Under the pieces are notes generated by a model. The model was not told the DNA's origin. It was given only the letters and a program-made list of their open reading frames with translations, and did no database searches. From Pallidibacillus pasinlerensis (GTDB lineage: Bacteria > Bacillota > Bacilli > Bacillales > Caldibacillaceae), in assembly GCF_009996845.1 (NCBI RefSeq), contig NZ_JAACYS010000001.1, positions 1-64,000 of the forward strand: 64,000 nucleotides of DNA, read 5' to 3'. A program made the translations under genes and the position numbers. Positions 26,643-37,386 of this stretch are shown here, piece after piece. How positions within the stretch are numbered: position 1 is the first letter of the stretch; the number at the start of each line of letters is the position of its first letter.

Positions 26643-28262
26643 ATGGAAGTGATTCAATTACAACTTGCTTCAAAAAATAAACTCGTAAATCAATACATGT
26701 TAAATAATGATGCATCTTTATTTCATTACCATTTTCAAAAAGAAGAGGACGTATTTTCAAGATATGACGAATTGATGAAGCGAGATTTTCCACGAAAACA
26801 GCTAGCGGAACATATTAAGAATTATATGCAGAAATTTGGCATGTCGAGTCAAATTGAACAGTCCATACAACATCTTAAAGAACAAGATAGTGTTGTTGTC
26901 ATTGGTGGACAACAGGCAGGACTTTTGACAGGTCCTTTATATACAATACATAAAGTTTTTTCCATTATTCATGATGCCAAAGAAAAGAAAAAAATCTTAA
27001 ATAAACCAGTTGTACCAATCTTTTGGATTGCGGGTGAAGACCATGACATTCTGGAAGTGAACCATGTTTATAAACTGAATGACGGAATGCTAAATAAGTC
27101 TACTTTTGAACAAAAACTGCGCCATAAAAAACAGATGGTCTCCAAAGTATCTTTAAATAAAGAACAGTTAATTGCCTGGATTCAAGATGTGTTTGCTAGT
27201 TTTGGAGAAACGTCCTATACAAAGGATGTATTGTCATTTATTCATGATCAAATTGATGAAGAAATGACATATACGGAATTTTTTGCGAAAATCATTAATT
27301 CCTGTTTCAAAGAATATGGTTTATTGCTAGTTGATTCAGCCCATCCTGAATTAAGAAAAATCGAACAATCCTATTTTAAGTGGATGGTTGAAAATGGTGA
27401 ACTTGTAACAGATTTGTTATTGGAACAACAGCAAGAGCTTGCCAACGAAGGCTACGGGAATATGATAGATTCAGATAAAGATAATTTCCAATTATTTTAC
27501 GAACAACAGGGCGAAAGAGTATTGCTTCAATATGATCGAAAAAATGAACGGGTTTATGCGGGTGAAAACTCCTTTGCGAAATCAGATTTACTTCATATGG
27601 TAGAAGAGACTCCTGAAAAATTTAGTAATAATGTGGTGACAAGACCGTTAATGCAGGAATTTTTATTCCCAACGTTATCATTTATAGCTGGACCTGGGGA
27701 AATTTCATATTGGGCTGAGTTGAAGAAAATCTTTGAATTTGCTGAAATAAAAATGCCAATCATCGTTCCACGTATAAATATCACTTATTTGGAGCGGAAT
27801 ATCGAATCAGATTTAAATGATTTACGACTAAACATAGAAAATGTACTAATAAATGGTGTTGAAAAAGATAAGCATAATTTTATTGAATCGTTGAAAGATA
27901 AAGCGATTGAGGAAACGGTGGAGACAGCACGTACGGAAATTTTAGCTCAATATGAAAAAGTGTATGAGAAATTGCGCGATTTTGATAAAGGGATGCTACC
28001 AATCATTGATAAAAATTCAAACTTTATAACGAATCAACTCGATTATTTGTTATTAAAAACAGAAGATGCTATTAAGCGAAAATACCACATAGTTTTAAAT
28101 AAATATGATCGAATTGGAGAAGCGCTATATCCTTTCAGTGGTTTTCAAGAGCGATGTTGGAACATCTTTTATTTTCTCAATCAATATGGTCTAGAATTTA
28201 TTAATGAAGTTTGTGATGAGAAATTCAGTTGTAATGGAAACCACTATGTAATCAAATTGTAA
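26643..28262 (+). CDS. bshC: Bacillithiol biosynthesis cysteine-adding enzyme BshC
   Basis: Last step of bacillithiol synthesis, adding cysteine to glucosaminyl-malate. I chose ATG 26643, after AAGGAAG; an in-frame ATG at 26601 lies upstream but has no site. The result, 539 residues, is the B. subtilis length. VVVIGGQQAGLLTGPLYTIHK and PIFWIAGEDHD are diagnostic, and the C-terminal third has a long coiled-coil helix pair (about 420-490). A strong terminator follows. Confidence 0.95.
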   Translation: MEVIQLQLASKNKLVNQYMLNNDASLFHYHFQKEEDVFSRYDELMKRDFPRKQLAEHIKNYMQKFGMSSQIEQSIQHLKEQDSVVVIGGQQAGLLTGPLYTIHKVFSIIHDAKEKKKILNKPVVPIFWIAGEDHDILEVNHVYKLNDGMLNKSTFEQKLRHKKQMVSKVSLNKEQLIAWIQDVFASFGETSYTKDVLSFIHDQIDEEMTYTEFFAKIINSCFKEYGLLLVDSAHPELRKIEQSYFKWMVENGELVTDLLLEQQQELANEGYGNMIDSDKDNFQLFYEQQGERVLLQYDRKNERVYAGENSFAKSDLLHMVEETPEKFSNNVVTRPLMQEFLFPTLSFIAGPGEISYWAELKKIFEFAEIKMPIIVPRINITYLERNIESDLNDLRLNIENVLINGVEKDKHNFIESLKDKAIEETVETARTEILAQYEKVYEKLRDFDKGMLPIIDKNSNFITNQLDYLLLKTEDAIKRKYHIVLNKYDRIGEALYPFSGFQERCWNIFYFLNQYGLEFINEVCDEKFSCNGNHYVIKL

Positions 28263-28296
28263 TAAATTTTTGGAAAATCGGAATATTATACAATCG

Positions 28297-28325
28297 AAAA
28301 AACTGCCTTTATGGCAGTTTTTTTC
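28297..28325 (+). terminator. Terminator of bshC
   Basis: AAAAAACTGCC / GGCAGTTTTTT with a five-base loop and a long T run. Confidence 0.9.
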
Positions 28326-28330
28326 TTGTT

Positions 28331-28359
28331 TTGACAGAAGGAGGCATGTTTATTACATT
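28331..28359 (+). promoter_or_regulatory. Likely SigA promoter of the mraZ operon
   Basis: TTGACA, 17 bases, TACATT. It begins just after the bshC terminator and places the transcript start upstream of the MraZ repeats. Confidence 0.55.
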
Positions 28360-28380
28360 TTTTTAACGTAATAAAAAAAG

Positions 28381-28408
28381 AGTGGAACAAAGTGGGGGAA
28401 TGTGGTAA
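28381..28408 (+). promoter_or_regulatory. MraZ operator: three GTGG repeats at 10-bp spacing
   Basis: AGTGGAACAA, AGTGGGGGAA and TGTGGTAAAT lie head to tail with an exact 10-base period. MraZ binds three TGGG-type direct repeats of this kind upstream of its own gene, so this is the expected autoregulatory site. Confidence 0.75.
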
Positions 28409-28437
28409 ATTTAGGTTAAGAAGTGGAGGGGAATAAC

Positions 28438-28869
28438 ATGTTCATGGGAGAATACCAACATAATGTTGATGCGAAAGGCAGATTAATCGTTCCTGCCAAA
28501 TTTCGTGAAGACCTCGGTGATGTATTCGTTTTAACCCGAGGACTAGACCAATGTTTATTCGGTTATCCCATGGATGAATGGAAAGTAATTGAAGAAAAGA
28601 TAAAATCCCTCCCAATGACGAAAAAAGACGCTCGTGCCTTTGCAAGGTTTTTCTTTTCAGGGGCAACAGAATGCGAAATTGATAAACAAGGTCGAATTAA
28701 TATTCCTTCCACTTTGCGCCAATATGGAAAACTTGAAAAAGAATGCGTCGTATTAGGTGTTTCTAACCGGATTGAAATTTGGAACAAAGAAATTTGGGAA
28801 AATTACTTTGCGGAATCTGAAGAATCCTTTGCAGAAATTGCGGAAAATTTGATTGATTTTGACCTGTAA
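28438..28869 (+). CDS. mraZ: Transcriptional regulator MraZ
   Basis: First gene of the division and cell-wall cluster; AbrB-like DNA-binding protein that controls its own operon. ATG 28438 follows GTGGAGGGG; 143 residues is the normal length. The two tandem swapped-hairpin domains each carry the DAKGR / DKQGRI motif ([13 protein letters not shown] and [13 protein letters not shown]). The operator repeats are just upstream. Confidence 0.97.
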   Translation: MFMGEYQHNVDAKGRLIVPAKFREDLGDVFVLTRGLDQCLFGYPMDEWKVIEEKIKSLPMTKKDARAFARFFFSGATECEIDKQGRINIPSTLRQYGKLEKECVVLGVSNRIEIWNKEIWENYFAESEESFAEIAENLIDFDL

Positions 28870-28949
28870 GGGAAAAATAAAGGAAGGTTATTTTCTCTTT
28901 TAATAAACAAACTTTAGATTTAGCACAAGAAAAGAAAGGAAGAACTTCC

Positions 28950-29885
28950 ATGTTTAAACATACAACTGTTCTTTTAGAAGAAGCGGTGGAAGGATTAAAT
29001 ATTAATCCAGACGGCATATATGTTGATTGTACTTTAGGCGGTGCAGGGCATAGTGAGGCCATATTAAAACAGCTTTCGGATGCGGGAAAACTTTATGCCT
29101 TTGATCAAGACATGACTGCCATTGATCACGCAAAAATTAAATTAGAATCATATCAACATAAAGTTGAGCTTATTCATAACAATTTTGCATCGATTAAAGA
29201 GGAACTAAATGCACGGGGAATTACACAAGTTGATGGGGTTTTGTATGATTTAGGGGTTTCTTCACCACAATTTGACGAACCGGAACGGGGATTTAGTTAT
29301 CAACATGACGCAGTTTTAGATATGCGCATGAATCAAGAAAATGAATTAACAGCAAAAACCATTGTTAATGAATGGCCATATGAAAAACTTGTCTCTATTT
29401 TTTTTCGCTACGGAGAAGAAAAGTTTTCGAAACAAATTGCTAGGAAAATAGAGCGGGAAAGAGAAAACGGCGTTATTGAAACAACAGGTCAATTAGTCGA
29501 TATAATAAAGGAGTCTATTCCAGCTCCTGCACGACGAAAAGGTGGACATCCGGCTAAACGTGTTTTCCAAGCCTTACGTATTGCAGTTAATGATGAACTA
29601 AATAGTTTTGAAAATTCATTAGAACAAGCAATCGATTTGTTGAAAAAGGGTGGCAGAGTCGCTGTTATTACATTCCACTCCCTTGAAGATCGGATTGCAA
29701 AACAAACGTTCAAACAATATGCCGAAGTGCCAGAAATTTATTCAGGTTTACCATTCGTACCAGAAGAGTACCAACCAACATTAAAAATCATTACGAGAAA
29801 ACCGATTGTTCCTTCAGACGAAGAATTGGAAAGAAATAATCGAGCTCATTCAGCTAAATTACGAATTGCAGAAAAATTAACGTGA
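28950..29885 (+). CDS. rsmH: 16S rRNA (cytosine1402-N4)-methyltransferase RsmH
   Basis: Methylates C1402 of 16S rRNA (formerly MraW). 311 residues, ATG 28950 after GAAAGGAAG. The SAM-binding motif is [25 protein letters not shown] and [19 protein letters not shown] are signatures. Second gene of the cluster. Confidence 0.97.
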   Translation: MFKHTTVLLEEAVEGLNINPDGIYVDCTLGGAGHSEAILKQLSDAGKLYAFDQDMTAIDHAKIKLESYQHKVELIHNNFASIKEELNARGITQVDGVLYDLGVSSPQFDEPERGFSYQHDAVLDMRMNQENELTAKTIVNEWPYEKLVSIFFRYGEEKFSKQIARKIERERENGVIETTGQLVDIIKESIPAPARRKGGHPAKRVFQALRIAVNDELNSFENSLEQAIDLLKKGGRVAVITFHSLEDRIAKQTFKQYAEVPEIYSGLPFVPEEYQPTLKIITRKPIVPSDEELERNNRAHSAKLRIAEKLT

Positions 29886-29907
29886 AAAATGATGAGGGGG
29901 GCAAATC

Positions 29908-30273
29908 ATGATCAATCTCGCCAAGAAGTATATTCAGCAAGAAGTTGTACAACCGCAAACAAAACCTGAACAACGTCCAAGTACGAATAAAAAAAGAATC
30001 AAAATAACGAAAGGTGAAAAATATATTTATCTCCTATTTGGTATTATTTGTTTTTGTTTGTCCTATGTAATTATTACAAACCAATCATCTATTTATAAAG
30101 TGAACAGAGAAATTGAAGCTGCTAATGTAAAAATTGATGAGCAATTAACAGAGATTGAAGATTTGCAAAGTCAAGTTGACGTATTGCTAGAATATGACAG
30201 AGTATTAAAAGTCGCGAAAGAAAAAGGGTTAAAATTACAAAATAATAATGTGAAAGGTGTACCTACACCATGA
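29908..30273 (+). CDS. ftsL: Cell division protein FtsL
   Basis: Bitopic divisome protein, 121 residues: basic cytoplasmic tail (1-35), one membrane helix (about 37-57) and an extracellular coiled coil (about 60-105) that pairs with DivIC and DivIB. ATG 29908 follows GAGGGGGG. Its stop overlaps the pbpB start by four bases, so the two are coupled. Confidence 0.93.
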   Translation: MINLAKKYIQQEVVQPQTKPEQRPSTNKKRIKITKGEKYIYLLFGIICFCLSYVIITNQSSIYKVNREIEAANVKIDEQLTEIEDLQSQVDVLLEYDRVLKVAKEKGLKLQNNNVKGVPTP

Positions 30274-32471
30274 AAAAAAGAAAAAGTATGAATCGAAGAG
30301 CACTGGCATTGTTTACAATATTCAGCTTGCTCTTTTTTCTATTATCATACCGATTTTTAGTCATTCAAATAACAGGACAAGCAGAAGGGAAAGAGTTACG
30401 AGCTTATGCACAAGAAAAATACTCGAAAGAAGCTTTATTAGAAGCCTCTCGTGGTTCGATATTAGATCGTAACGGTGAACCCCTTGCGCAAGATACAGTT
30501 ACGTATAAACTAATAGCTATTCTTGATTCTTCTGTTACTCCTGAAAATGCAGAAACACCGAAACATGTTGTAGACCCTGAGAAAACAGCAGATGTGTTGT
30601 CTCAATATATAGATATGGAAAAATCAGAAATATATTCCATATTAACGAAAGATGCTTTCCAAGTAGAATTCGGTAAAGCTGGTCGCGATTTTTCATATGA
30701 ACAAAAAAAGCAAATTGACGCTTTGAAATTACCTGGTATTACTTTTGTTCGTGAATCAAAACGTTCTTATCCGAACGGTATTTTAGCTTCCCACTTAATT
30801 GGTTTTGCCAGTTTAGAAGACCCGAAAAATCATAAACTTGTCGGTCAAATGGGTATTGAAGCAAGTTTAAATGAGTATTTAGAAGGAAAAAACGGGAAAA
30901 TCAAATACGAAAGTGACCGGTGGGGTATTATTCTTCCGACGTCAGGCGCAGTAGTTGATGAACCGGAAAATGGACATGAAGTTTATTTAACGATAGATAG
31001 AAAGATTCAAACATTCCTAGAAGAAGCAATGAATGAAGTTAATTTAGAATATGAACCCGTTGAAATGATGGGGCTTGTAGCAGATGCAAAAACAGGTGCA
31101 ATTTTAGCAATGGCTCAACGCCCGACTTTTAATCCGAATACTCGTGAAGGTATTGAGGAAAATTGGCAAAACATTATAGTCGAAACGGCTTATGAACCTG
31201 GTTCAACTTTTAAATTTGTACCGATAGCAGCTGCAATTGAAGAAGGCGTTTTTAATGAAAATGAAAAGTACCTATCTGGTCAGTTTAAAGTTGAAGGCTC
31301 AAAACCGATATATGACCATAATGATGACGGTTGGGGTGAAATCACTTACGCAGAAGGAATTCAACGTTCTTCTAACGTAGCCATGGCTAATCTTGTGAAA
31401 AAAATGGGTACAGACACATTCCGTAACTACTTAGATTATTTTAAGTTTGGCATGCCTACTGGAATCGGGTTAGCGAATGAAGCTTCAGGAGTAATTCAAT
31501 ATCGCTGGCCGCGGGATCAATATGCTACGTCATATGGACAAGGAACAAGCGTGACCGTATTACAGATGATTCAAGCGATGACTGCAATAACAAATGAAGG
31601 TAAAATGATGAAACCATACTTAATCGAGAAAATAGTCGATGAGGATGGGAAAATTATTAAAGATAGTGAAATGAAAGTAGTAGGTTCTCCGATATCAGCG
31701 GATACGGCTAAAAAAACATTACAACTACTTGAAACGACTGTAAGTGGAGAACATGGGACTGGAAAACGATTCAACATTGATGGTTACCCTGTTGCAGGGA
31801 AAACAGGTACTGCACAAATCTATGAACCTGGTAAAGGTATCTTAACTGGTTGGAATAATTACTTATTCTCCTTTATTGGCGCAGCACCTGCTGATGACCC
31901 TGAGTTAATCGTATATGTGTTAGTAAAACAACCGCAACTTGATATTGAAAAATATGAAAGTGGTTCTGTACCTGTTTCGAAAATATTTAACTCGGTAATG
32001 AAAAATAGTTTACAATATTTAAATATTGAACCGGATGAAACGATTGAAGAAGCAGCGATTAATACAATTCCGGATTATACAGGTAAAAAAGTTGACAAAG
32101 TAATAACGGATTTATCACAACTTAAATTGACTCCAGTCGTTATTGGTAATGGAAAAAATGTTAATGCAACGATGCCTGGAGTAAATGCTAAGTTAATAGA
32201 AAATGAAAAAGTTTTGATTGTTACAGATGGTGATATGGTTATTCCTGATATGACAGGTTGGTCAAAATTAGATGTGATGAAATTTATTCAAGCGACAGGA
32301 ATTGATTTTAATATAGAGGGTAACGGATTTGTTATAAGTCAAAATATTGCACCTAACTCTATCATAACGGAAGAAAGTAAATTAGAGATTCAACTACAAC
32401 CCCCATTAGATCGTTTGAAGGTACAAAGTGAAGAAAAAGATAAAAAGGATTCAGAAGAGGAAAGTGAATAG
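30270..32471 (+). CDS. pbpB: Penicillin-binding protein 2B (division transpeptidase)
   Basis: Septal class B transpeptidase. Membrane helix at about 11-32, N-terminal dimerisation domain, transpeptidase domain with active-site Ser312 in GSTFK (SxxK), SSN at 367-369 and KTG at 511-513. Two PASTA domains follow from about residue 605, then a charged tail. 733 residues. ATG overlaps ftsL. A terminator at 32485 separates it from spoVD. Confidence 0.97.
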   Translation: MKKRKSMNRRALALFTIFSLLFFLLSYRFLVIQITGQAEGKELRAYAQEKYSKEALLEASRGSILDRNGEPLAQDTVTYKLIAILDSSVTPENAETPKHVVDPEKTADVLSQYIDMEKSEIYSILTKDAFQVEFGKAGRDFSYEQKKQIDALKLPGITFVRESKRSYPNGILASHLIGFASLEDPKNHKLVGQMGIEASLNEYLEGKNGKIKYESDRWGIILPTSGAVVDEPENGHEVYLTIDRKIQTFLEEAMNEVNLEYEPVEMMGLVADAKTGAILAMAQRPTFNPNTREGIEENWQNIIVETAYEPGSTFKFVPIAAAIEEGVFNENEKYLSGQFKVEGSKPIYDHNDDGWGEITYAEGIQRSSNVAMANLVKKMGTDTFRNYLDYFKFGMPTGIGLANEASGVIQYRWPRDQYATSYGQGTSVTVLQMIQAMTAITNEGKMMKPYLIEKIVDEDGKIIKDSEMKVVGSPISADTAKKTLQLLETTVSGEHGTGKRFNIDGYPVAGKTGTAQIYEPGKGILTGWNNYLFSFIGAAPADDPELIVYVLVKQPQLDIEKYESGSVPVSKIFNSVMKNSLQYLNIEPDETIEEAAINTIPDYTGKKVDKVITDLSQLKLTPVVIGNGKNVNATMPGVNAKLIENEKVLIVTDGDMVIPDMTGWSKLDVMKFIQATGIDFNIEGNGFVISQNIAPNSIITEESKLEIQLQPPLDRLKVQSEEKDKKDSEEESE

Positions 32472-32484
32472 ATTCACTTATATT

Positions 32485-32510
32485 AAACACGTCCGAAATG
32501 GCGTGTTTTT
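32485..32510 (+). terminator. Terminator after pbpB
   Basis: AAACACG / CGTGTTT stem, ten-base loop, T run. It would uncouple the sporulation gene spoVD from vegetative pbpB transcription. Confidence 0.75.
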
Positions 32511-32588
32511 CTTTTGCTTTAAAGTTGTCCGTTCTACTGAGATTTGGACATGCATATATATGGTACAGGCATGGATAGGAGGGGTTAT

Positions 32589-34502
32589 ATGCGAAAGGTT
32601 TCTCAAGTTACCGTGCGAAAAAGACTAGTAATAATCCTGTTAGCTGGATTTTTAATTTTTATAATCATTGGATTACGTTTAGCTTATGTTCAATTTGCTC
32701 TAGGGGATATGTTAACGGAAAGGGCGAAGAATTCATGGAATAGAGAAATTCCCTTTGAACCGAAACGAGGAGAAATTTTAGATCGTAACGGTATTGCCCT
32801 TGCGACAAATATAAGTTCACCGACAATTTATGTCGTACCGCGACAAGTGAAAGACCCCGCAACTACTGCTGAAAAACTAGCAAACTTTTTAAATGCAAAT
32901 GTGCAAGAAGTCTACCAACAAATTACAAAGAAATCGAGTATTGAACGATTAAAGGCTGGTCGGAAAATTTCGAACGAAAAGGCAAAGCAAATAGAAGAAT
33001 TGAATTTACCCGGTATTTATATCGCAGAGGATTCAAAAAGATACTATCCATTTGGTGACTACTTATCCCATGTATTAGGATTTACAGGCATTGATAACCA
33101 AGGATTGATGGGATTGGAATTATCCTATGATGAAGAGTTGGCAGGAAAAAGAGGTGCCGTTCAATTTTACTCAACAGCTAAAGGAGAACGAATGGAAAAT
33201 ATGCCTGATGATTACCAACCACCCGTTGATGGTCTTGATCTTGTTTTAACGATTGATTCACAAATTCAAACGATACTTGAAAGAGAATTAGACAATGCTG
33301 ATGCTCAATATAATCCGGATGGCTTAATTGCTATCGCGATGGATCCGAAAACGGGTGAAATATTAGGAATGGCTTCGAGACCGAATTTTAACCCTTCTGA
33401 ATTTCAACATGTAGCCCCTGAAATATATAACCGTAACTTACCGATATGGAGTACGTATGAACCTGGGTCAACGTTTAAAATTATTACATTAGCCGCTGCT
33501 CTGGAAGAGAAAAAGGTTAATCTTGAAGAAGACCAATTTTATGATTCTGGTCGAGTTAAAGTAGGCGGTAGTCAGCTCCATTGCTGGAAACGTGGAGGAC
33601 ATGGCTCGCAAACATTTCTGGAAGTTGTACAAAATTCTTGTAACCCTGGTTTCGTTGAACTAGGTGAACGGTTGGGAAAAGAAAAACTTTTTGAATATAT
33701 TCGTGACTTTGGTTTTGGTGAAAAAACAGGGATTGACTTAGTAGGAGAAGGGACGGGAATACTATTTAAGTTAGAAAACGTAGGACCCGTTGAACTTGCC
33801 ACAACCGCATTCGGCCAAGGTGTTTCTGTTACACCTATCCAACAAGTGGCCGCTGTTTCGGCAGCGATAAACGGTGGTACCCTTTACCAACCTTATGTTG
33901 TAAAAGAACTTGTAAATCCAGAAACAGAGGAAGTTGTCATGCGGAAAAGTCCCGTTGCTAAACGAAAAGTAATTTCTGAAGAAACGTCAAAAGAACTTCG
34001 TTACGCATTAGAAAGTGTCGTTGCACAAGGTACTGGTAAAAACGCTTTTGTTGATGGATATCGTGTCGGAGGGAAAACGGGAACAGCGCAAAAAGCACAA
34101 GGTGGACGTTATTTAGAAAACAACCATATCGTTTCATTTATTGGGTTCGCTCCATCAGATGATCCCCAAATTGTAGTATATGTTGCAGTTGACAACCCTA
34201 AAGGAACCGTTCAATTTGGCGGAACTGTTGCTGCCCCAATTGTAGGAAATATTATTGAAGATAGTATGCGCGTATTAAAAGTAAGTCCTCGAGAAAATCA
34301 AATAGAAAAAGAAACAACATGGCTTGATACACCTATGGTTGAGGTGCCGGATTTAATCGGACTGGAACGAAAAGAAATCGCCAATCAATTTTTCAATTTA
34401 AAAGTTGATATTAATGGAGAAGGCGACAAAATTGTAAAACAAGAACCACAACCAGGTACGAAGGTGAAAGAAGGCTCAACGATACGTATTTTCCTAGATT
34501 AA
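32589..34502 (+). CDS. spoVD: Sporulation-specific penicillin-binding protein SpoVD
   Basis: Class B transpeptidase for spore cortex, partner of SpoVE. I chose ATG 32589, after AGGAGGGG; an earlier in-frame start at 32544 precedes that site. This gives 637 residues with catalytic Ser294 (GSTFK), SCN at 350-352 and KTG at 496-498, plus one C-terminal PASTA domain. Cys332 (HCWK) and Cys351 (SCN) match the B. subtilis pair that forms a disulfide opened by StoA, so redox control is probably kept. Expected to be SigE-dependent; no clear SigE promoter is seen. A terminator follows. Confidence 0.95.
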   Translation: MRKVSQVTVRKRLVIILLAGFLIFIIIGLRLAYVQFALGDMLTERAKNSWNREIPFEPKRGEILDRNGIALATNISSPTIYVVPRQVKDPATTAEKLANFLNANVQEVYQQITKKSSIERLKAGRKISNEKAKQIEELNLPGIYIAEDSKRYYPFGDYLSHVLGFTGIDNQGLMGLELSYDEELAGKRGAVQFYSTAKGERMENMPDDYQPPVDGLDLVLTIDSQIQTILERELDNADAQYNPDGLIAIAMDPKTGEILGMASRPNFNPSEFQHVAPEIYNRNLPIWSTYEPGSTFKIITLAAALEEKKVNLEEDQFYDSGRVKVGGSQLHCWKRGGHGSQTFLEVVQNSCNPGFVELGERLGKEKLFEYIRDFGFGEKTGIDLVGEGTGILFKLENVGPVELATTAFGQGVSVTPIQQVAAVSAAINGGTLYQPYVVKELVNPETEEVVMRKSPVAKRKVISEETSKELRYALESVVAQGTGKNAFVDGYRVGGKTGTAQKAQGGRYLENNHIVSFIGFAPSDDPQIVVYVAVDNPKGTVQFGGTVAAPIVGNIIEDSMRVLKVSPRENQIEKETTWLDTPMVEVPDLIGLERKEIANQFFNLKVDINGEGDKIVKQEPQPGTKVKEGSTIRIFLD

Positions 34503-34582
34503 TAGGAGCTTTTCGTAACGAGATAGTATTAATATGGTTTTCCATTTTAATTGTCCGATAAAACGAATATTGAAACTTTTAG

Positions 34583-34614
34583 AATGAAAATGGGCAACCA
34601 TTTTCATTTTTTTT
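34583..34614 (+). terminator. Terminator of spoVD
   Basis: AATGAAAATGG / CCATTTTCATT with GCAA loop and eight T. Confidence 0.9.
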
Positions 34615-34893
34615 AGGAAAACTATTTATCATATGTAATAAAACTTTAAATTGAGTATAAACCTAAATATTTTACTTAAAGGTTACATAATTATCCGTCA
34701 TTTAAAGTACAATGTTTGTGATAGGATAAGTCTATCTTTATTTAAATTACAAACACTTGTTATCAATTCTAATGGAATTTTAATGAAACAAACATAGAAA
34801 AAATAGACCGTTTACTGTACAATGGATGTTGGTTATTTTCAATAAATAGTTATTAAATAGAAATAAGCGTGTTTTAAAGAAGGAGATGTTGTA
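34615..34893. other. Intergenic region before murE
   Basis: About 280 AT-rich bases with no gene. It should carry a promoter for murE and following genes because spoVD ends in a strong terminator. A TACAAT at 34818-34823 is a candidate -10 without a good -35. AAGGAGATG precedes the murE start. Confidence 0.4.
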
Positions 34894-36393
34894 ATGGAAC
34901 TCCATACATTAGTAAATGTTTTACCCTTTGCAAAAATTATAAATGATAACGGTAAAATAGATATTCAGTCAATTGAACAAGATACGAGAAAAGTTACGAA
35001 TAATACACTTTTCATTTGTATTGAAGGTGACAAATTTGATGGGCATAACTTTGCTCATGATGCAGTGAAAAAAGGTGCTGTTGCCGTTGTTGCAAATCGA
35101 GAAATTCCAGACTTACGTGTTCCAACTATTATTGTTAGAGATACGAAACGTGCGATGGCGATGTTAGCTGATGTGTTTTATGGACATCCGTCACAACAGC
35201 TATTTTTAATAGGTGTAACAGGTACGAATGGTAAAACTTCTGTCAGCCATATTGTAGATCACATTTTTAACGAAGCAGGAAAACAAACAGGATTAATTGG
35301 AACGTTGTACACAAAAATTGGTGAGCAAAAACTTGAAACGGTGAATACAACACCAGATAGTATTACGTTACAAAAAACTTTCCAACAAATGATTCAAAAC
35401 GGAATTGACGTAGTTAGTATGGAAGTATCATCCCATGCATTAATCCAAGGTCGTACATGGGGTTGTGATTACGATGTAGCCGTATTTACGAATTTAACAC
35501 AAGATCATTTAGACTATCATAAAACGATGGATGAATATAAGAAGGCAAAAAGTTTATTATTCTCTCAACTAGGTAATCAATATTCCGAAAGTCGGCCGAA
35601 GTTTGCTGTATTAAACGGGGATGATCCAGTAAGTGATGAATATAGCCGAATGACTGCAGCGAATGTCATTACTTATGGAATTGAAAGTCCGAGTGATGTT
35701 CAGGCGAAAAATATCCGCTTTACAGCAAACGGTACATCCTTTGATTTAGAAACACCGGTCGGTCATACTACAGTTGAAACGAATTTAATCGGAAAATTTA
35801 ACGTATATAACGTTTTGAGTGCGATTGCCGTTGGGATTGCTGCGAATCTACCAATAGATACGATTGTTAATAGTTTACGTAGTTTTCAATCGGTACCTGG
35901 TCGATTTGAGTTAGTAAAAGCTGGCCAATCATTCCCAGTAATTGTTGATTATGCACATACACCAGATAGTTTAGAAAATGTTTTACAAACTGTGAAATCT
36001 TTATCAAAGGATGCGAATATTTTTTGCGTAGTCGGCTGTGGTGGAGATCGGGATCGTACAAAACGTCCATTAATGGCACAAGTGGCTTGCAAATATGCAA
36101 CGAATCCTATCTTTACATCTGACAACCCTAGAACTGAAGATCCAAAACAAATATTAGATGATATGGTTCAAGGTGTCATAGGTTTGCAATATGAAGTTAT
36201 TCAAGACCGTAAAGAGGCGATTTACCATGCAATTCAACATGCAAATAACGGTGATATCGTTGTAATTGCAGGAAAAGGCCATGAAGATTATCAAATTATT
36301 GGTGAAACAAAATATGACTTTGATGATCGCATAGTAGCAAAAGAGGCAATCGAAGCAAAGGTAGCAAATACAATCAAGAAGGAAGAACAGTAA
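34894..36393 (+). CDS. murE: UDP-MurNAc-tripeptide synthetase MurE (meso-DAP type)
   Basis: Adds meso-diaminopimelate to UDP-MurNAc-L-Ala-D-Glu. 499 residues. ATP-binding GVTGTNGKTS is near residue 110, the carbamylated-Lys region and VSSHALIQGR follow, and the DNPR motif (TSDNPRTEDP) near residue 410 indicates DAP rather than lysine. GKGHEDYQ is the C-terminal signature. mraY follows after 18 bases. Confidence 0.97.
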   Translation: MELHTLVNVLPFAKIINDNGKIDIQSIEQDTRKVTNNTLFICIEGDKFDGHNFAHDAVKKGAVAVVANREIPDLRVPTIIVRDTKRAMAMLADVFYGHPSQQLFLIGVTGTNGKTSVSHIVDHIFNEAGKQTGLIGTLYTKIGEQKLETVNTTPDSITLQKTFQQMIQNGIDVVSMEVSSHALIQGRTWGCDYDVAVFTNLTQDHLDYHKTMDEYKKAKSLLFSQLGNQYSESRPKFAVLNGDDPVSDEYSRMTAANVITYGIESPSDVQAKNIRFTANGTSFDLETPVGHTTVETNLIGKFNVYNVLSAIAVGIAANLPIDTIVNSLRSFQSVPGRFELVKAGQSFPVIVDYAHTPDSLENVLQTVKSLSKDANIFCVVGCGGDRDRTKRPLMAQVACKYATNPIFTSDNPRTEDPKQILDDMVQGVIGLQYEVIQDRKEAIYHAIQHANNGDIVVIAGKGHEDYQIIGETKYDFDDRIVAKEAIEAKVANTIKKEEQ

Positions 36394-36411
36394 AGGGAGG
36401 GAGTTTTTATT

Positions 36412-37386
36412 ATGCAAGAACAAGTCATCGTATACACAATATTAACAGCATTTGCTATAACCGTTATCCTCTCCCCAATTTTTATACCTTTTCTTAGGAG
36501 ATTGAAATTTGGACAAAGTATTCGGGAAGAAGGACCAAAATCACACCAAAAAAAATCCGGAACGCCAACAATGGGCGGAATTATGATATTACTTTCAATT
36601 ATCGTAACGACAATTGTCATAACAAGCGTATTTTCGAAAATGACCGTCGAAGTTTATTTACTATTATTAGTTACGATTGGATTTGGAATATTAGGCTTTT
36701 TAGATGATTTTATTAAAGTAGCATTAAAACGAAATCTTGGCTTAACATCTAAGCAAAAGTTTTTAGGTCAAGTGCTTATTTCTATCATATTTTTCTTTGT
36801 TTATATTTCCTTTGACATGTCAACAGCGTTACATATTCCATTACTAGATGTTTCAATCGATTTAGGATGGTTTTATATTTTATTTATCGTCTTTTGGCTT
36901 GTCGGCTTTTCGAATGCAGTTAATTTAACGGACGGTTTAGATGGTTTAGTTTCCGGTACTGCAGCAATTGCCTTTGGTGCCTATGCAATTTTGGCATGGA
37001 ATCAAGGAGATTTTGAAACAGCAATCTTTTCTGTTGCTATTGTTGGTGCTGTATTAGGTTTCTTAGTCTTTAATGCTCATCCAGCTAAAGTGTTTATGGG
37101 TGATACTGGTTCTCTAGCGCTAGGTGGTGCCATTGCGACAGTATCCATTTTAACGAATATGGAATTATTACTTGTCATTATTGGTGGAATATTTGTTATA
37201 GAGACTTTATCTGTTATTATCCAAGTGGCATCATTTAAAACAACTGGAAAACGTGTATTTAAAATGAGCCCATTACACCATCATTATGAATTAAGTGGGT
37301 GGAGTGAATGGCGTGTTGTAGTCACGTTTTGGACAGTTGGTTTACTGTTTGCAGTGTTAGGAATCTATGTTGAGGTGTGGTTATAA
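36412..37386 (+). CDS. mraY: Phospho-N-acetylmuramoyl-pentapeptide transferase MraY
   Basis: Forms lipid I by transferring phospho-MurNAc-pentapeptide to undecaprenyl phosphate. 324 residues, about ten membrane helices. [19 protein letters not shown] and the MSPLHHHYE motif hold the conserved acidic and histidine residues. AAAGGGAGGG precedes the ATG. Its stop touches the murD start. Confidence 0.98.
   Translation: MQEQVIVYTILTAFAITVILSPIFIPFLRRLKFGQSIREEGPKSHQKKSGTPTMGGIMILLSIIVTTIVITSVFSKMTVEVYLLLLVTIGFGILGFLDDFIKVALKRNLGLTSKQKFLGQVLISIIFFFVYISFDMSTALHIPLLDVSIDLGWFYILFIVFWLVGFSNAVNLTDGLDGLVSGTAAIAFGAYAILAWNQGDFETAIFSVAIVGAVLGFLVFNAHPAKVFMGDTGSLALGGAIATVSILTNMELLLVIIGGIFVIETLSVIIQVASFKTTGKRVFKMSPLHHHYELSGWSEWRVVVTFWTVGLLFAVLGIYVEVWL

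Noticed and set aside
32544-32588. Longer N-terminus for SpoVD
   Set aside because: The strong ribosome-binding site at 32577-32584 fits ATG 32589, and that start places Ser294, Cys332 and Cys351 at the B. subtilis positions.
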